The notes: a model not told the origin generated them from the sequence alone. Shown: positions 17,705 to 27,489, numbered from the stretch's first letter. The stretch: 64,000 nucleotides of DNA from Gammaproteobacteria bacterium (GCA_041395725.1 JAWKZW010000001.1:4408501-4472500), one strand, 5' to 3'. Numbers and translations: made by a program.

Positions 17705-19105
17705 ATGGCCCTGCTCCCTGACTTCGCCCCGCTAAACGACGCCACGACCGCGCCAGCCCGCCCCCAGGTGCTGTCGGTAACCAGCCTGAACCGCATGGCC
17801 CGCTCGCTGCTGGAAGGCAATTTCCCCGCCGTTCTGGTGGAAGGGGAAATTTCCAACTTCAGCACCCCGGCTTCCGGACATTGGTACCTCACCCTCAAAG
17901 ACCGGCACTCCCAGCTCCGTTGCGCCATGTTCCGCAACGACAACCGCAAGGTGCGCTTTCGTCCCGGCAACGGCAATAATGTGCTCGCCAGGGGGCGCCT
18001 CAGCCTCTACGAGGCCCGGGGTGACTACCAGTTAATCATCGACGATCTGGAGGAAGCCGGCGACGGGGCACTGCGACGGGCCTTCGAACAGCTCAAGGCA
18101 CAGTTGGCCGAGGAAGGCCTGTTCGATGCATCGGCGAAGAAAGCACTACCCGCACGGATTCGGCATGTGGGGGTCATCACCTCCCCGACCGGTGCGGCAA
18201 TCCGCGATATCCTGACCGTTTTGCGACGCCGCTTCCCTGCTACACGGATAACCGTGCTGCCCGTTCCGGTACAGGGTAAAGAAGCCCCGCCAGCCATTGT
18301 TCAGGCGATCGGCAGGGCCAACCGGCTGGCGGAGAAGCTCAACCTGGATGTGCTGCTCGTAGCCCGAGGTGGCGGGTCTCTGGAAGATCTGCAACCCTTC
18401 AATGAAGAATCCGTTGCCCGGGCAATCCATGCCAGCAGCCTGCCGGTAGTGTCGGGAGTGGGCCACGAAATCGACTTTACCATCACCGACTTCGTGGCGG
18501 ATTTAAGGGCACCCACTCCTTCCGCCGCCGCGGAATTACTCAGCCCTGACCAGCAGGACACTCTTCAGGCACTGGGGGCAAAGCACCTGCAACTGACCGG
18601 CTGTATGCGCCGTAAACTGATCCAGGCCCGGCAGAAGCTGCGCTGGCTGACCACGCAGCTTAAACACCCGGGCAAGCGCCTGCTGGATCATGCCCAGACT
18701 CTCGACATTCTCGACAGTCGCCTTAAGCGTGCCCTGCACTGGCAACTGCAGCGACGCAACAACACCCTGAAGGAATTATCGAGAACACTGTTGTCCAGTT
18801 CGCCACAGCAAAGAATAGCCAGCCTGAAGGGCAGCAGTGAAAACCTGCGTAAGCGCCTGGCGCTGACCATGTCGACTGCCTGCAGAATTCGACGCAGCAA
18901 CCTGCAACAGCTTGTGCGGAATCTGAATGCGGTGAGCCCCCTGAACACACTGGCCAGAGGCTTCAGTATTACCTATCTGGAAAATGACAGCGTGCTCAGG
19001 GATGCCGGGACAGTAGAACCTGGCCAACTGATCACTACAAGGTTGCAGCGTGGCTCCATCGAATCGAAGGTGGTCGGCATTGTCGACAATACCGCCAAGA
19101 ACTGA
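17705..19105 (+). CDS. xseA: Exodeoxyribonuclease VII large subunit
   Basis: A 466-residue XseA. The N-terminal OB fold (about 25-120) contains LVEGEISNFSTPASGHWYLT; the catalytic domain has VITSPTGAAIRDIL, VARGGGSLEDLQPFN and VVSGVGHEIDFTI followed by ADLRAPTPSAAAE, all standard for the family. A long helical arm and a short C-terminal domain (TLARGFSIT) follow. With the small subunit XseB it degrades single-stranded DNA in both directions to oligonucleotides, acting in repair in the cytoplasm. XseB is not encoded in this window. ATG 17705 lacks a clear ribosome binding site but matches the usual family N-terminus closely. Confidence 0.96.
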   Translation: MALLPDFAPLNDATTAPARPQVLSVTSLNRMARSLLEGNFPAVLVEGEISNFSTPASGHWYLTLKDRHSQLRCAMFRNDNRKVRFRPGNGNNVLARGRLSLYEARGDYQLIIDDLEEAGDGALRRAFEQLKAQLAEEGLFDASAKKALPARIRHVGVITSPTGAAIRDILTVLRRRFPATRITVLPVPVQGKEAPPAIVQAIGRANRLAEKLNLDVLLVARGGGSLEDLQPFNEESVARAIHASSLPVVSGVGHEIDFTITDFVADLRAPTPSAAAELLSPDQQDTLQALGAKHLQLTGCMRRKLIQARQKLRWLTTQLKHPGKRLLDHAQTLDILDSRLKRALHWQLQRRNNTLKELSRTLLSSSPQQRIASLKGSSENLRKRLALTMSTACRIRRSNLQQLVRNLNAVSPLNTLARGFSITYLENDSVLRDAGTVEPGQLITTRLQRGSIESKVVGIVDNTAKN

Positions 19106-19588
19106 ATCTCAGCAGCCCAATCCGCCCGTAACGTTCTTTCCTGCTCCGACACTAAATGTGCAACCTGGCACACAATCAATCAACCCAACGCGTATTCGCT
19201 GAATCCGCGAACTGTTGTGTCAATGCAACCCGTCACTGATGCAACCCGCGCCACTCCAGGCGCATAGCACTGATCAATCTTTTTTTATCTTTGCCAACCT
19301 TGATGAGAACAACACTGGCAGACCTGCACCCCGATTTCTCCCTGGTCAATTTCCGAACTGACCAGACCTGCGCCAGCGCACGTTTCGCCTGTGAACCTGC
19401 TTGCAAAAAGCCTATGGAACAACAGCTTTGCAGGAACAATTGTGCGGTAGATCTAGTTACCAAAAATACTCTCGTGAGAAAGTAGCCTCTCTCAATGGTC
19501 AGTTGCAGCGGTCCCTGAGAAAAGCCCGGTTAAAAGCCCTGACAAATGCAAGGGAAAAGAAAAATAGCAACCCTGCTGGAAAGAGATC
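19106..19588. other. Intergenic region after xseA
   Basis: 483 bases with no supportable gene. Short frames on both strands (for example 19291-19485) have no ribosome binding site and no recognisable product. Composition drops in GC toward 19400-19580, so the promoter for the DUF3307 gene is probably here. Confidence 0.5.
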
Positions 19589-19924
19589 ATGCAGTTTCTG
19601 GAAACACTGTTTATGTTACTTGTAGGTCATGCCCTGGCTGATTTTGTTCTGCAGCCCGAGGCGATGGGCTATGGTAAAAACAGGAACAGTGCAATACACG
19701 ACAAAGAACAAGGCCTGTTTCCTCACTGGTGCTACTGGATGACCGGGCACTCCCTCATACATGGCGGAATAGTGTTCCTGATTACCGGCAATGTACTACT
19801 CGGTTTAATAGAGACCCTGTCCCATTGGATAGTCGATTTCCTGAAATGTGAAGGCCGCCTGAGCCTGCACCAGGATCAGGCTATTCATGTAGCCTTCAAG
19901 ATCATCTACGCCGCACTTCTCTGA
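19589..19924 (+). CDS. DUF3307 family small membrane protein
   Basis: A 111-residue protein with the DUF3307 hallmarks: LVGHALADFVLQPEAMGYGKN near the start, the central HWCYWMTGHSLIHGGIVFLITGN segment, and a histidine-bearing helix (IETLSHWIVDFLKCEGRLSLHQDQAIHV). Three hydrophobic helices suggest an inner-membrane protein with intramembrane His/Asp residues. The family function is unknown. An AAAGAGAT stretch precedes the ATG as a modest ribosome binding site. It stands alone between xseA and the DsbA-like gene on the same strand. Confidence 0.82.
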   Translation: MQFLETLFMLLVGHALADFVLQPEAMGYGKNRNSAIHDKEQGLFPHWCYWMTGHSLIHGGIVFLITGNVLLGLIETLSHWIVDFLKCEGRLSLHQDQAIHVAFKIIYAALL

Positions 19925-20060
19925 GCAACCCTAAAATAATAAAGGAGCTTCCGGCTGTTTCCGGTTCTGCTTATCAACCTTCCGCAGTCAGTTTTGAACC
20001 CTACCCTGAATGCGTTTATAGTAGCCGTTTGCGATGACAGTCCCATTCACGGAGCCAGCA

Positions 20061-20768
20061 ATGAATAAGCGCGAGCAACAACGATTAAAGAAAGAACAGA
20101 AGCAGCAGTCCGAAGCCAAGAAGCAGCAGAGCAGGCAACTGATGCTGAAGGTTGGGTTGTACGTGGTTGCTCCCTTGTTTGCACTTTTGGTCCTGTTTAC
20201 CATTTTCTCCCAAGGGCCGACTTATTCACCGGTCGAAATAGCGGAAAACGATCACATCCGGGGCAACCCCGCGACCCCGGTTACGATTACAGTCTATGCG
20301 GACTTCCAATGCCCTGCCTGTGCCCAGGAAAACCAGCTGATGTCACGGGCCTGGCCCACAATCAGCAACCGGGCGCACCTGGTTTTCCGGCACTTTCCCA
20401 TTACCGCCACGCACCCCAACGCATTCCGGGCATCGCTTTATGCCGAGGCCGCGGCCAGACAGGGGCGCTTCTGGGAAATGCATGATTACCTGTTTCTCAA
20501 CCAGGCCCTGTGGGGACCCTCCGGCAACCCAATGGATGAGTGGGACAGCTATGCGCTGGAGTTAAACCTGGATGTCGAACAACTGCACGCGGACATGGAT
20601 ACCGACGAGGTCATTCAGAAGGTGCGAAATGATCAGCGGGGAGGAACCCAGGCAGGAGTGCGCGGCACGCCGACCGTGTTCATCAACGGCGATCTGGCAT
20701 CAATAACCACGGTAACAGGGCTGGTCGAACTGGTTAACGAAGCTTACGGGGCGGCATCCGGCGGCTAG
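20061..20768 (+). CDS. Membrane-anchored DsbA-family thiol-disulfide protein
   Basis: A 235-residue protein with a very basic cytoplasmic tail (MNKREQQRLKKEQ), one membrane helix (about 35-55) and a periplasmic thioredoxin-fold domain. The active site is FQCPACAQ (CxxC with Pro-Ala), and the cis-proline loop is GTPTVFING. The inserted helical domain is of the DsbA/DsbG-like Thioredoxin_4 type. It would form or isomerise disulfides in exported proteins, which fits the many Cys-bearing and heme c proteins encoded upstream. I prefer ATG 20061, with GGAG seven bases upstream, over the in-frame ATG at 20034, which lacks a site. Confidence 0.86.
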   Translation: MNKREQQRLKKEQKQQSEAKKQQSRQLMLKVGLYVVAPLFALLVLFTIFSQGPTYSPVEIAENDHIRGNPATPVTITVYADFQCPACAQENQLMSRAWPTISNRAHLVFRHFPITATHPNAFRASLYAEAAARQGRFWEMHDYLFLNQALWGPSGNPMDEWDSYALELNLDVEQLHADMDTDEVIQKVRNDQRGGTQAGVRGTPTVFINGDLASITTVTGLVELVNEAYGAASGG

Positions 20769-21006
20769 CAAATCGGCTGGCGAGGCGCCTGCTTGCCATG
20801 CGCTCCCTGGCCAGCCACAGCAGGTCGCAAAAATTGCTGCCGCTGCTTTTGACCAATAGCTCCGGTATCCACCTCAGACTCTCCGTTCCCGCAACTGCTG
20901 CGGCGGTTAACCTGCGACTATTCTTAGCTGGCCGCCTTTTCTTTCCACGACCTGAGCGGCTGTTTAAAAACGTTGTGTGCACAGCCAACAGCTTTTTTAC
21001 TGCCTG

Positions 21007-21732
21007 CTAATGAGAGGCCAGATCCTCCACCAGATCTGCAAATCTTTTGAGCAGGCTCGCCGACTCAGGCGTGGGTCTTACCGTCTGCAGCAAGGCGTCT
21101 GGATGCAGGTGCTCGGCCAGCAGTTGACTGCGTCTCTCGTTGATATAGACCTTCACCACCCGCTCTGAAAACTCGGGATGAAACTGGACACCCCAGGAAG
21201 TGGCCCCGACCCTGAAAGCATGATGGGGCTCGAAGTCATTGCTGGCCAGCAATTCCGCGCCGGGCGGTAACTGCAGAACTGTCTGGCTATGGGATACCTG
21301 CGCAGGAAATCTGCCGGGCAAACCCTGGAATAACGGATCACCTGGTGCCGACTCTGTCAGCGCAAGGGATACCGTGCCGATTTCGCGCCCGAGGGGGTGA
21401 TACCCTACCCGCCCACCCAGACCATGAGCCAGCAGTTGATGGCCGTAGCAGATGCCCAGTATGGGGATATGCTGTTCATGGGCCCGCTGCAGAAAGGCAG
21501 CGGCAGATTCACTCCAGGGCTCCCGGTCCGTAACCATGGCGGGCGAACCGGTCACAATCAACGCCTCGCACGCGCCCGGTTCCGGCAGAGGGGCGCCAGC
21601 GAATACCGGCACAATCTCAAACCGCTGCGCGGTCAATCCGCTACCGGCAATAATCCAGTCTTCGAAATCCTCACCCGCCGCCGACAGCGAAGCGACTGTC
21701 TGACCTGTTTTTACGATGACAATTTTCTTCAT
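21007..21732 (-). CDS. Class I glutamine amidotransferase (GMP synthase-like, stand-alone)
   Basis: A 241-residue single-domain class I glutamine amidotransferase with the nucleophile elbow GICYGHQLLAHGLGG and the catalytic His-Glu of WGVQFHPEFS. The N-terminus (MKKIVIVKTGQT) and the oxyanion strand ALIVTGSPAMVTDREPWS fit the GuaA-type stand-alone group, which includes gamma-glutamyl-polyamine/peptide hydrolases and unassigned enzymes. No synthetase domain is attached. It is followed on the same strand by nothing within 200 bases and preceded by the dehydratase gene, 59 bases away, so both may be one unit for amino-acid metabolism. Confidence 0.88.
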   Translation of the reverse strand: MKKIVIVKTGQTVASLSAAGEDFEDWIIAGSGLTAQRFEIVPVFAGAPLPEPGACEALIVTGSPAMVTDREPWSESAAAFLQRAHEQHIPILGICYGHQLLAHGLGGRVGYHPLGREIGTVSLALTESAPGDPLFQGLPGRFPAQVSHSQTVLQLPPGAELLASNDFEPHHAFRVGATSWGVQFHPEFSERVVKVYINERRSQLLAEHLHPDALLQTVRPTPESASLLKRFADLVEDLASH

Positions 21733-21791
21733 TATCGCTTCGCCTGGATCTTAGACTCACGCCATTTTCACTGCATTGACCTGACTCACCA

Positions 21792-22775
21792 TCAAACTCT
21801 CTGGTCACTCGTCAGGCAGCGGCAGAATAACTGCGGGTCCACATTGCCACCGGACAATATCAGGGCCACACGTTGGCCTGTGACATCCAGTCTGCCAGCC
21901 AGTAAAGCGGCCAACCCGACTGCCCCGCCCGGCTCGACAACAAGTTTCAGATGGCGAAAAGCAAAGGCGATGGCCTGTTCCACCTCTGAGTCAGATACAG
22001 TGACAAAGCTGTCCACCGTCTTCCGGTTGATAGACCAGGTCAGGGTTCCCGGCATAGGGGCCATCAGGGCGTCGCAGATTGACTGGCCTCCACCCACAAT
22101 ACCCTGCCGCGTGCCGCTGCGCTGAGAGCGCAGATGGTCATCAAACGCTTCCGGCTCAACACCGATTACCTGCGCAGCCGGTTCGAGACTCTTCACCGCC
22201 GTTGAGACCCCGGCAATCAGGCCACCACCGCCCACCGGGCAGAGAATACTGTCAGGATGCTTTCCAGCCTCCTGCAACTGCTCGACTATCTCCAGTACGC
22301 AGGTACCCTGACCGGCAATAATGTCCGGATCGTCATAGGCCGGCACCACGGTCTTGCCGGTTTTCTCGGCGATCTCTGCGGCGATTTCTTCCCGGGATTC
22401 GCTCCAGCGATCATAGAAACGTATTTCTGCCCCTAACGCCCGGGTACCTTCTACTTTCACGGCCGGTGCATCTTTCGGCATGACGATGGTCGCTGGAAAA
22501 CCCAGAAGTTTTGCTGCCAGCGCCACCCCCTGGGCATGGTTACCCGAGGAAAATGCCACGGCGCCACGGCGCCGCTGGCGTTCATCGAACTGCTTCAGGC
22601 GGTTATAGGCTCCCCTGAACTTGAACGCGCCGATATGCTGCAGATTCTCCGGCTTGATACTGACCTCAGCACCGGTCCGGCGGTCCAACTCCATGGATTT
22701 CAGCAGGGGGGTGCGTAGCGCGACCCCGGCCAGGCGCTGACTGGCGGCGCGAATGTCGTCCAGAGTTACAGCCAT
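21792..22775 (-). CDS. Threonine/serine dehydratase-family PLP enzyme
   Basis: A 327-residue fold-type II PLP enzyme: the Schiff-base lysine is in HIGAFKFRGAYNRL, the substrate loop is SSGNHAQGVALAA, and the phosphate loop is VGGGGLIAG. There is no C-terminal ACT regulatory domain, so it belongs to the short catabolic threonine dehydratase / serine racemase / hydroxyaspartate dehydratase group rather than biosynthetic IlvA. It would deaminate threonine or serine to the 2-oxo acid. A GAGG element lies upstream of ATG 22775. The exact substrate cannot be decided from sequence. Confidence 0.88.
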   Translation of the reverse strand: MAVTLDDIRAASQRLAGVALRTPLLKSMELDRRTGAEVSIKPENLQHIGAFKFRGAYNRLKQFDERQRRRGAVAFSSGNHAQGVALAAKLLGFPATIVMPKDAPAVKVEGTRALGAEIRFYDRWSESREEIAAEIAEKTGKTVVPAYDDPDIIAGQGTCVLEIVEQLQEAGKHPDSILCPVGGGGLIAGVSTAVKSLEPAAQVIGVEPEAFDDHLRSQRSGTRQGIVGGGQSICDALMAPMPGTLTWSINRKTVDSFVTVSDSEVEQAIAFAFRHLKLVVEPGGAVGLAALLAGRLDVTGQRVALILSGGNVDPQLFCRCLTSDQRV

Positions 22776-22821
22776 GATGAAAAATCCTCTATCGAATGAC
22801 GATTGACAGGCCAGCGGTTAC

Positions 22822-24132
22822 TTATTCTGAAGTGGCAGGTCCAGGACAGCTGTTTTCGACGAAACAGATGACGGCTTTCATCAGTTCATCGAACAGCGGA
22901 TTAAACGAGGCGCGCCGAACCACCCTGCCCTGAAAGAGCAGGCTCTCGTCACGCACGGTGTTTTCTCCGTAGACCGTATTGCGGTTGTCTGTGTAGCATT
23001 GATCCAGCAATTCAGGCACTTTGCCATAAGCAGAACAGATTGCGTAATGCCCATCCAGCCCATAATGCGTATTATCCGGCGGCATACTGATGGCCACGTG
23101 GGAATGGCTGACGAATCGCCAATCCGGCTCCTCTACATCGGCAATTTCCAGTCCCGGACAGTCTACCGAGGGCGAAGTATCGGTCACTTTGCTGCGGTAC
23201 CAGAGCAGTTTACTGCCTGGTGCCGTAGCCCGCTGGCAGAAATATTCCGCGGCGGATTCCGTATCGACCGTTGTGTCGTCCCCGCTGACCACCATAAAAA
23301 CCGGCCGCTTCAGAACCGGTTGTTCCGGCCCGGTAATCTTGCGCGTCAACTGGTAAAAAAGCGCGGCCGCGTTGGTCGCCAGAGAATCGTACTTGGCGGC
23401 ATCCCGGTCCGCTCCCCTGCTGGCCCAGGCAACCACATATTTCAACAGCGGCGCCAGGGCTATGGATTGCTGGGCTGCCGCCAGGCCGGGCGACAGCAGA
23501 ATGACACTGCTGATTGAATCCTCTTCTGGATGTTCCTGCAGGTAGTCGATAGCCAGGGTAGCCCCATTGGAATAGCCAATGAGGTGTAACTCGCTGACCT
23601 GACCGGAAAAACTCTGCACGCCATAGCGAACCACCTGCCGCCAGTCGGACAGAGAAACATCCAGAAGGTCCCCGGGCACAGTACCATGACCCGGTAACAG
23701 CAGGCTGCGAATGTAGGCACACGGATACCTCTCCGCCAGCCTCGCAGCTACTTCAGACAGCAGATAGGGAGAATCGGTCAGTCCGTGAATCAACAGGAAG
23801 CCGGCACCCGGCATTGCGGCCCGGGAGTCACAGCGACCAGGCGCCGGACGTATTTCGAATGGGGCGCGCATTGAAACAACAACATCCACCGAGTACGCCG
23901 GGCCGAATGGCTGTTCTTCCCGGGCGAAGTAGCCAACTTCCAGTGCCTGCCGGATCCGGCGCCGGTTCTCGGCAATATAGTCAGCGTAGGGCACACTCTC
24001 GGCAGGAATGTAGGCAGCCGATTCTGAAGGCAGGAAGCGCGCTTCTGTTGCGGGGATTCTGACTGCCAGGTACAGAAACAATACGAGCGCGCCAGAAATC
24101 AGCACCCAGGCGGCCAGCCTCCTGCGAGTCAC
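22822..24132 (-). CDS. Membrane-anchored alpha/beta hydrolase coupled to der
   Basis: A 436-residue hydrolase with an N-terminal membrane helix (AAWVLISGALVLFLYLAV) and the catalytic domain outside. Motifs: oxyanion segment LIHGLTDSP, nucleophile elbow LIGYSNGATLAID (Ser), acid in VVSGDDTTVD, and a late His in SHSHVAISM. It resembles serine aminopeptidase S33 / monoglyceride lipase-like esterases. Its ATG overlaps the der stop by four bases, so it is co-translated with the ribosome-assembly GTPase; no functional link is known. The C-terminal region carries several Cys (residues about 325, 385 and 425) that may form disulfides in the periplasm. Confidence 0.82.
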   Translation of the reverse strand: MTRRRLAAWVLISGALVLFLYLAVRIPATEARFLPSESAAYIPAESVPYADYIAENRRRIRQALEVGYFAREEQPFGPAYSVDVVVSMRAPFEIRPAPGRCDSRAAMPGAGFLLIHGLTDSPYLLSEVAARLAERYPCAYIRSLLLPGHGTVPGDLLDVSLSDWRQVVRYGVQSFSGQVSELHLIGYSNGATLAIDYLQEHPEEDSISSVILLSPGLAAAQQSIALAPLLKYVVAWASRGADRDAAKYDSLATNAAALFYQLTRKITGPEQPVLKRPVFMVVSGDDTTVDTESAAEYFCQRATAPGSKLLWYRSKVTDTSPSVDCPGLEIADVEEPDWRFVSHSHVAISMPPDNTHYGLDGHYAICSAYGKVPELLDQCYTDNRNTVYGENTVRDESLLFQGRVVRRASFNPLFDELMKAVICFVENSCPGPATSE

Positions 24133-25544
24133 GACCCGACCCTGGCCTTTCTTGCCTGACGGTTTTTCCTGATACGGCGCTTCTGGGCCACCTGCTGGGG
24201 TCTCAGGTCTTTTTCTTTTTCCGTAAAAGGATTTTCACTACTCTTAAACTCCACCCTGACCGGCGTTCCTTCCAGCTTTAACACCTGACGAAAATATTTC
24301 TCCAGGTAACGCCGATAGGAATCCGGAAGCTTCTCGGTCTGTTTGCCGTGAATGATTATGATAGGAGGGTTGTGCCCACCTGTGTGGGCATAGCGCAACT
24401 TGATACGGCGATTGTTGATCGAAGGCGGCTCGTGTTCGGCAACTGCCGCCTGCAGAATCCGGGTCAGCACGTTGGTGGACAATTCTTTTTTGGCCGAGTC
24501 GTAGGCCTTATGAATCGATTTGTAAAGGTCCCCAACGGCGGTGCCGTATTTGGCAGAGATAAAATGCACCTGGGCGAAATCGGCAAACGACAGACGTCGT
24601 TTAATTTCTGTCTTCACGTGGGCTTTCTGCTCAGCGTCCATGCCATCCCACTTATTCAAGGCAATCACGAGGCCACGACCCGCCTGGATGACGTAATCAA
24701 GCAGGTGCAGATCCTGTTCGACAACACCCTTGCGGGCATCGATGACCATGACCACGACGTTGGCATCCTGAATGGCCTGCAGTGATTTCACCACGGAAAA
24801 CTTTTCTGCCGTTTCCCGGGTCTTGCCACGACGCCTGATGCCCGCTGTATCGATCAGGGTGTAGTGGTGTCCGTGCCGCTCGAAGGGTATGTAGATGCTA
24901 TCGCGGGTGGTCCCGGGCTGATCAAAAACCACCACTCGCTCTTCTCCAAGCATCCGATTGACCAGGGTGGATTTTCCGACGTTGGGGCACCCGGCAATAG
25001 CGATCTTGATGCCCTGTCCAGGCCCGCTCGCTTGGGTTTCCTGCTCGTCTTCGACAGGAAACCGGGACAGGACCTGCTCCATCATCGTGCGGACGCCACG
25101 CCCCTGGGTCGCTGTAATGGGAAACAGTTCACTCATACCCGTGACATAAAACTCGGCCAGTGCCTGCTCGATATCCAGACCATCGACCTTGTTGATTACC
25201 AGAGACACCGCTTTGTTGCTTTTTCGCAGATGCTCCAGCAGGTTGGCATCCACCGGGGTGAGACCGTCTTTAGCATCCATCAGCAGCAGAACCGCATCGG
25301 CTTCTTCTACGGCCTGCAGTGACTGAGCCGCCATTTCAAAGTCAATGCCCTGCTCATCGCCGGTGATACCACCGGTATCAATAACGATATAGGCTCGGTC
25401 GCCGAGCATACCCTGCCCGTACTGACGGTCACGGGTGAGCCCCGGAATATTGGCCACCAGCGCATCCCGACTGCGGGTCAGTCGGTTGAAAAGGGTCGAT
25501 TTGCCGACGTTCGGACGTCCGACCAGGGCAATAACAGGCCTCAT
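24129..25544 (-). CDS. der: Ribosome-associated GTPase Der (EngA)
   Basis: A 471-residue protein with two tandem GTPase domains, the hallmark of Der. Domain 1 starts at the N-terminus with GRPNVGKSTLFNRL, DTGG and NKVD; domain 2 (about residue 185 on) has GCPNVGKSTLVNR, DTAG and NKWD. A KH-like C-terminal domain (KLRYAHTGGHNPP) follows, then a basic tail. Der is needed for 50S subunit maturation. It follows bamB on the same strand, the usual gammaproteobacterial order, with a 45-base gap. Confidence 0.97.
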   Translation of the reverse strand: MRPVIALVGRPNVGKSTLFNRLTRSRDALVANIPGLTRDRQYGQGMLGDRAYIVIDTGGITGDEQGIDFEMAAQSLQAVEEADAVLLLMDAKDGLTPVDANLLEHLRKSNKAVSLVINKVDGLDIEQALAEFYVTGMSELFPITATQGRGVRTMMEQVLSRFPVEDEQETQASGPGQGIKIAIAGCPNVGKSTLVNRMLGEERVVVFDQPGTTRDSIYIPFERHGHHYTLIDTAGIRRRGKTRETAEKFSVVKSLQAIQDANVVVMVIDARKGVVEQDLHLLDYVIQAGRGLVIALNKWDGMDAEQKAHVKTEIKRRLSFADFAQVHFISAKYGTAVGDLYKSIHKAYDSAKKELSTNVLTRILQAAVAEHEPPSINNRRIKLRYAHTGGHNPPIIIIHGKQTEKLPDSYRRYLEKYFRQVLKLEGTPVRVEFKSSENPFTEKEKDLRPQQVAQKRRIRKNRQARKARVGS

Positions 25545-25589
25545 GGCGATCCACTGGGTGTTGAATTGACGGGAAATGCCCGCGGGGAG

Positions 25590-26759
25590 CTATTGTATCG
25601 CTAAAGCAGTGAGCCTGCCGCTATTACCGTAGGCGAAAAGAGTATTTGATCTTGCCACCAGCCGGGCTCGAACCCCTTCGCCGTCCACCTCCGTACGTCC
25701 GACAATACGCCCGTCAATCTGTGACAGCAGATGGACATAACCTTCGAAATCGGCTACCGCGATGTAGTTGTTAACCACCGTGGGCGCTGTCACTTCACGC
25801 AGATCCAGTTCCTCATTCCGCCAGGCCTCGTCGTCGGTATTACTGCGAATCGCCACCAGGTGGCTGCGGTCATCGCAGAGATAGAGATTACCGAATCCCT
25901 GGGCCAGACCATGATAACTTGAGGCTTCCATACCCCACACAATACGCCCGGTCTGCGCGTCAAAACCCATCACGTTGCCCTGATAACTGGTGGCCAGTAC
26001 GACGTTATTGTCTACCAGCAGGTCACCGTCCACGTCGATAACGCGATCGATATCATAGCGCCCCTGGGGAACCGCAACCCGCTCTTCCCAACGCCAGATT
26101 CCGTCAGCGGCATTCACCGCCACCAGGGTGCCGTTACTGAATCCGGCCACCACTGCACCGGCCACGAAAACCGGCGTACTGGTACCGCGCAAGGTAAGGA
26201 CTGGCAGATTCGCCTCGTAGATCCAGCGCCGCTCGCCGGATTCCGCATCCAGGGCTATCAGCTTGTCATCGACGGTCTGCAACACCACAACATCGCCGTT
26301 GCTCCTGGGGGGAGACAGCACTTCGCTGGTGACTGGCGCCCGCCAGCGCTCGCTGCCATCGGCCTGATCAAAGACGATAACCTCGGCATCTTCGGTGCCC
26401 AGCATGACCAGACCATTATCGGCGCCTACTCCACCGGTGATAGTTTCGCGGGTCCGCACACGCCAGAGAAGCTCGCCGTCGGCGATATTGATGGCCATAA
26501 CCTCACCGTCTTCACTGGCAACGAAAATTCTGTCGCCATCCACGGCCGGTACCAGCTTGTTGTACAGCCCTCCCTGCCCATTGCCAACCTTGACTGACCA
26601 GACCCGCCTCAGTTCCACTTCCTCTGCAATTTCCTGCAGTTCAGCGGGCTGCTCACCCTCATCCCCCGGGAACCAGTTCATGGGATTAAGGTTACTGCAG
26701 CCATTCAGTGACAGCGCCAGCACTGCCAGGGCCATCAGCTTTGTTTTCGTACTATGCAT
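25590..26759 (-). CDS. bamB: Outer membrane assembly lipoprotein BamB
   Basis: A 389-residue lipoprotein with signal and lipobox ending LSLNGC, then an eight-bladed WD-like/PQQ-like propeller (blades such as VMAINIADGELLWRV, VIVFDQADGSERW, LIALDAESGERRW). It is part of the BAM complex that folds outer-membrane beta-barrels. I place the start at ATG 26759, five bases after GGAG, and not at the ATG 15 bases upstream, which has no site. Its place between yfgM and der is the conserved order. It should not be confused with the periplasmic quinoprotein dehydrogenases elsewhere in the window, which share blade motifs. Confidence 0.95.
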   Translation of the reverse strand: MHSTKTKLMALAVLALSLNGCSNLNPMNWFPGDEGEQPAELQEIAEEVELRRVWSVKVGNGQGGLYNKLVPAVDGDRIFVASEDGEVMAINIADGELLWRVRTRETITGGVGADNGLVMLGTEDAEVIVFDQADGSERWRAPVTSEVLSPPRSNGDVVVLQTVDDKLIALDAESGERRWIYEANLPVLTLRGTSTPVFVAGAVVAGFSNGTLVAVNAADGIWRWEERVAVPQGRYDIDRVIDVDGDLLVDNNVVLATSYQGNVMGFDAQTGRIVWGMEASSYHGLAQGFGNLYLCDDRSHLVAIRSNTDDEAWRNEELDLREVTAPTVVNNYIAVADFEGYVHLLSQIDGRIVGRTEVDGEGVRARLVARSNTLFAYGNSGRLTALAIQ

Positions 26760-26817
26760 CACTACTCCGTGCATGCAACGTGAGTCGATCCGGGCCGCCG
26801 ACCGGTAAAGTGACCGG

Positions 26818-27489
26818 CTATGTTTCGTCGCTCAGTTCATCGAGCTTCATCTGCAGAAAATTATTCGCCCCGGCGGCAGACTCCAGAGCCGTCGTGTAGG
26901 CGTCCCGCGCGTCCACCGGGCGCCCCTGGGCCAGATAGATATCGCCGCGCAGTTCCGCGAAATCGGCTTCAAAAGTACCCGGATCAACGGAATCCACCAG
27001 TGCCAGAGCTCGATCGGCATCACCCTGCGCCAGCAGAACGCGTCCGAGTCGCAGGGTGGCCGTCAGGATCAGGCCCTCGTCAGTATTACCAAGAAACCCA
27101 CCCTCGGCGTTTTCCAGTAACCAGCCCAGGTGCCGCTCGGCCACATCGAGCTGATTGCTGTTGACTGCCTGTTGTGCGGCAAACAAAGCACCATAAAGGG
27201 CGTAGGATGAATCGCCGTACTCAGTCTGCAGCGCCTCGGCTACCGACAGGATGCGGGCGCGATCAGCCTCGTTGACCTGCCCATCCGCACTGGCAGAAGC
27301 CAGGGAAAGAATCTCTTCGTACAGGTCCGAAGCTGCCGACACGGTGGTTTCCCGGGAATTCTGCCAGAACGTCCATCCGCCCCACAGCAGCGCACCCGCA
27401 GCCACTACAGAAATGACCAGCGTGCCATTGTCCTCCCACCACTTCTTGAGGGCTTCTATCGTTTCTTCTTCAGCTGCGTGTAACGCCAC
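26818..27489 (-). CDS. yfgM: YfgM-like ancillary SecYEG translocon subunit
   Basis: A 223-residue protein with a short cytoplasmic N-terminus (EEETIEALKKWWEDNG), one membrane helix (LVISVVAAGALLWGGWTFW) and a periplasmic tetratricopeptide-like domain, the architecture of YfgM, which links the Sec translocon to periplasmic chaperones. The start is GTG 27489, seven bases after AGGAG. It lies between hisS and bamB as in other gammaproteobacteria. Confidence 0.93.
   Translation of the reverse strand: MALHAAEEETIEALKKWWEDNGTLVISVVAAGALLWGGWTFWQNSRETTVSAASDLYEEILSLASASADGQVNEADRARILSVAEALQTEYGDSSYALYGALFAAQQAVNSNQLDVAERHLGWLLENAEGGFLGNTDEGLILTATLRLGRVLLAQGDADRALALVDSVDPGTFEADFAELRGDIYLAQGRPVDARDAYTTALESAAGANNFLQMKLDELSDET

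Noticed and set aside
19291..19485. Cys-rich 64-residue frame between xseA and the DUF3307 gene
   Set aside because: No ribosome binding site, codon use unlike its neighbours, no known family; could be chance.
25590..26759. bamB as another PQQ dehydrogenase
   Set aside because: It shares blade motifs, but the lipobox, length and place between yfgM and der identify BamB.
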